From assembly GCA_903941095.1 (NCBI GenBank), contig CAJANN010000366.1, positions 1 to 64,000 on the forward strand: a stretch of 64,000 nt of DNA, written 5' to 3'. This stretch comes from an uncultured Rhodospirillaceae bacterium (GTDB taxonomy: Bacteria; Pseudomonadota; Alphaproteobacteria; Rhodospirillales; Magnetospirillaceae). This document shows, in pieces, positions 62,445 to 64,000 of the stretch. Under the pieces are notes generated by a model. That model ran no database searches and was not told the DNA's origin. It saw only the letters and a list, made by a program, of their open reading frames with translations. Within the stretch, counting starts at the first letter, position 1. Each line of letters begins with the position of its first letter. The translations under genes and the position numbers were made by a program.

Positions 62445-64000
62445 ATGAGCACGACCCGACATTCCCTGGCGCAATTGATGGGCAAGGCCGGACAGGCGGT
62501 GCAAAGCGGGCGGGTCGCCGATGCCGACGCCCTGCTGCGCCAGGCCGCCAGGCTGGCCCCGAAGGATGCCGCCGTCTGGTGCAACCTGGGCATGGTCAGC
62601 GCCATGCGGCGGCAGCATGCCGACGCCGTCAGGCAATTCACCCGGGCCTTGGCCCTGGCCCCCGACCTGGGACCGGCCCATGTCAATCTGGCCCGGGTTC
62701 TGTTCGAGCAGGAACGCTATGGCGAGGCGGAAAAGCACGCCCGCCGCGCCGTGGCCCTGCAGCCCGATGGCCCGATGGAGCTGAAGATCCTGGCCGACGT
62801 CATGGTCCGCCGCGGCCGGGTCGGCGAGGGGGCCGACCTGCTGAACCGTGCCCTGGCCCTGCGTCCCGACTGGGTCGATGCGCTGAATTCCCTGGCCTCG
62901 GTCCACCGGCTGGAAGGGCGGCCGCATCAGGCCATCGCCCTGTATCGGCGCTGCATGGCCATCCGGCCCCTGGAAAGCGCGGCGCGCAATCTGGTGCTGA
63001 CCCATTATTACGATGCCGCCAGCGACCGCGATTCCCTGGCCGCCGCCGTGGCCGGCTGGGTCGGGCTGCATGCCGGCATCGTGCCGTTGCCCCCTCCCGC
63101 CAACGACCGCGACCGCGACCGCCGGCTGCGCGTCGGCTATGTGTCGGCGGATTTCCGCAATCATCCGGTGGCCGGCAATGTCGGCCCGGTGCTGACCGGG
63201 CATGATCGCAGCGCCTTCGAGGTGTTCGCCTATGGCCTGAACCCCACCGGGGATTCGGTCACCCGGACCCTGTCGGGGGCGGTGGACCACTGGCGGATGG
63301 TCGCCGGCCTGGACGATGCCGCTCTGGCCGGGCGCATCCGCGCCGACGGCATCGACATTCTGGTCATCCTGGCCGGCTGGACCGGCGACAACCGCCTGCG
63401 GCTGGCCGCCTTGCGGCCGGCGCCGCTGCAGGTCAGCTGGCACGATTTCGGCACCAGCGGACTGACCGGCATGGATGCCTGGATCACCGATGGGATCATC
63501 CATCCGCCTGACCAGACCGGCGAGGCGTTCTGCGAGGAATTGCTGCGGCTGCCGTGCTTCTATCTGGAGAGCGTTCCGCCCGATGCCCCAGAGGTGACGC
63601 TGCCGCCCTGTCTGGCGGGTCGGCCCGTGACCTTCGGGTCATTCAACCATCCGATCAAGATGACCGACGCCACCCTGGCGCTGTGGGCCGAAACGCTGCG
63701 GGCGGTGCCGGACTCGCGGCTGGTGCTGAAATATCGCGACCAGTTCGGCGAAACCGGCCTGAGACACCGTTTCGCCGAACGGTTCGCCGCCCTGGGGATT
63801 GCCGGCGAGCGGCTGGTGTTTCTGGGGCAGACCCAGGAAACCCGCGACCATCTGGCCGCCTACGGCATGGTCGACATCGCCCTGGACACCTTTCCCTTCA
63901 ACGGCAGCACGACGACGTGGCAGGCCCTGTACATGGGGGTGCCGGTGGTGTCGCGGGCGGGATCGCGTTTTGTCGGCCGGGTCGGGCTGTCGCTGCTGAC
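62445..64000 (+). CDS. TPR protein with O-GlcNAc-transferase/SPINDLY-like (GT41) domain, 3' truncated
   Basis: Frame open to window end so absent from the ORF track; TPRs then RLRVGYVSADFRNHPVAGNVGPVLTGHDRSAFEVFAYGL, VTFGSFNHPIKMTDATLALWAETLRAVPDSRLVLKY. Confidence 0.9.
   Translation, partial: MSTTRHSLAQLMGKAGQAVQSGRVADADALLRQAARLAPKDAAVWCNLGMVSAMRRQHADAVRQFTRALALAPDLGPAHVNLARVLFEQERYGEAEKHARRAVALQPDGPMELKILADVMVRRGRVGEGADLLNRALALRPDWVDALNSLASVHRLEGRPHQAIALYRRCMAIRPLESAARNLVLTHYYDAASDRDSLAAAVAGWVGLHAGIVPLPPPANDRDRDRRLRVGYVSADFRNHPVAGNVGPVLTGHDRSAFEVFAYGLNPTGDSVTRTLSGAVDHWRMVAGLDDAALAGRIRADGIDILVILAGWTGDNRLRLAALRPAPLQVSWHDFGTSGLTGMDAWITDGIIHPPDQTGEAFCEELLRLPCFYLESVPPDAPEVTLPPCLAGRPVTFGSFNHPIKMTDATLALWAETLRAVPDSRLVLKYRDQFGETGLRHRFAERFAALGIAGERLVFLGQTQETRDHLAAYGMVDIALDTFPFNGSTTTWQALYMGVPVVSRAGSRFVGRVGLSLL

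Overview
GC-rich alphaproteobacterial chromosomal window (gene content and order resemble Rhodospirillales/Magnetospirillum-like genomes; inferred, not searched). Almost all of it is densely packed core housekeeping genes. The window very probably contains the chromosome replication/segregation region. A candidate oriC lies in the ppsR-hemE intergenic region (about 31815-32199), with two perfect TTATCCACA DnaA boxes plus degenerate ones. A parAB locus (44739-46462) is accompanied by four parS palindromes (GTTTCACGTGAAAC) at 34512, 42231, 44120 and 44174, three of which lie inside or at the start of coding genes (hemJ, mnmG, rsmG). The least explained content is non-coding: (i) a ~120-130 bp repeat family (28169-28286 and 55332-55462) with three hairpins showing compensatory changes, a shared 17-nt box and terminal inverted repeats; both copies sit between convergent genes and supply the stop codon of the minus-strand gene; (ii) a 159 bp MITE-like element (54225-54383) with 16/18 terminal inverted repeats and a related 29 bp palindrome at 14694-14722 flanked by a perfect 10 bp direct repeat. 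Also noted: a perfect sigma-54 promoter ahead of an uncharacterised three-gene unit (60884-64000), a sigma-54-like site at amtB, a CXXCH-containing (heme-binding-like) sensor kinase, a receiver-degenerate response regulator heading a translationally coupled envelope operon, and a GTP cyclohydrolase II with a degenerate N-terminal domain. No rRNA, tRNA, CRISPR, prophage or IS transposase was recognised.
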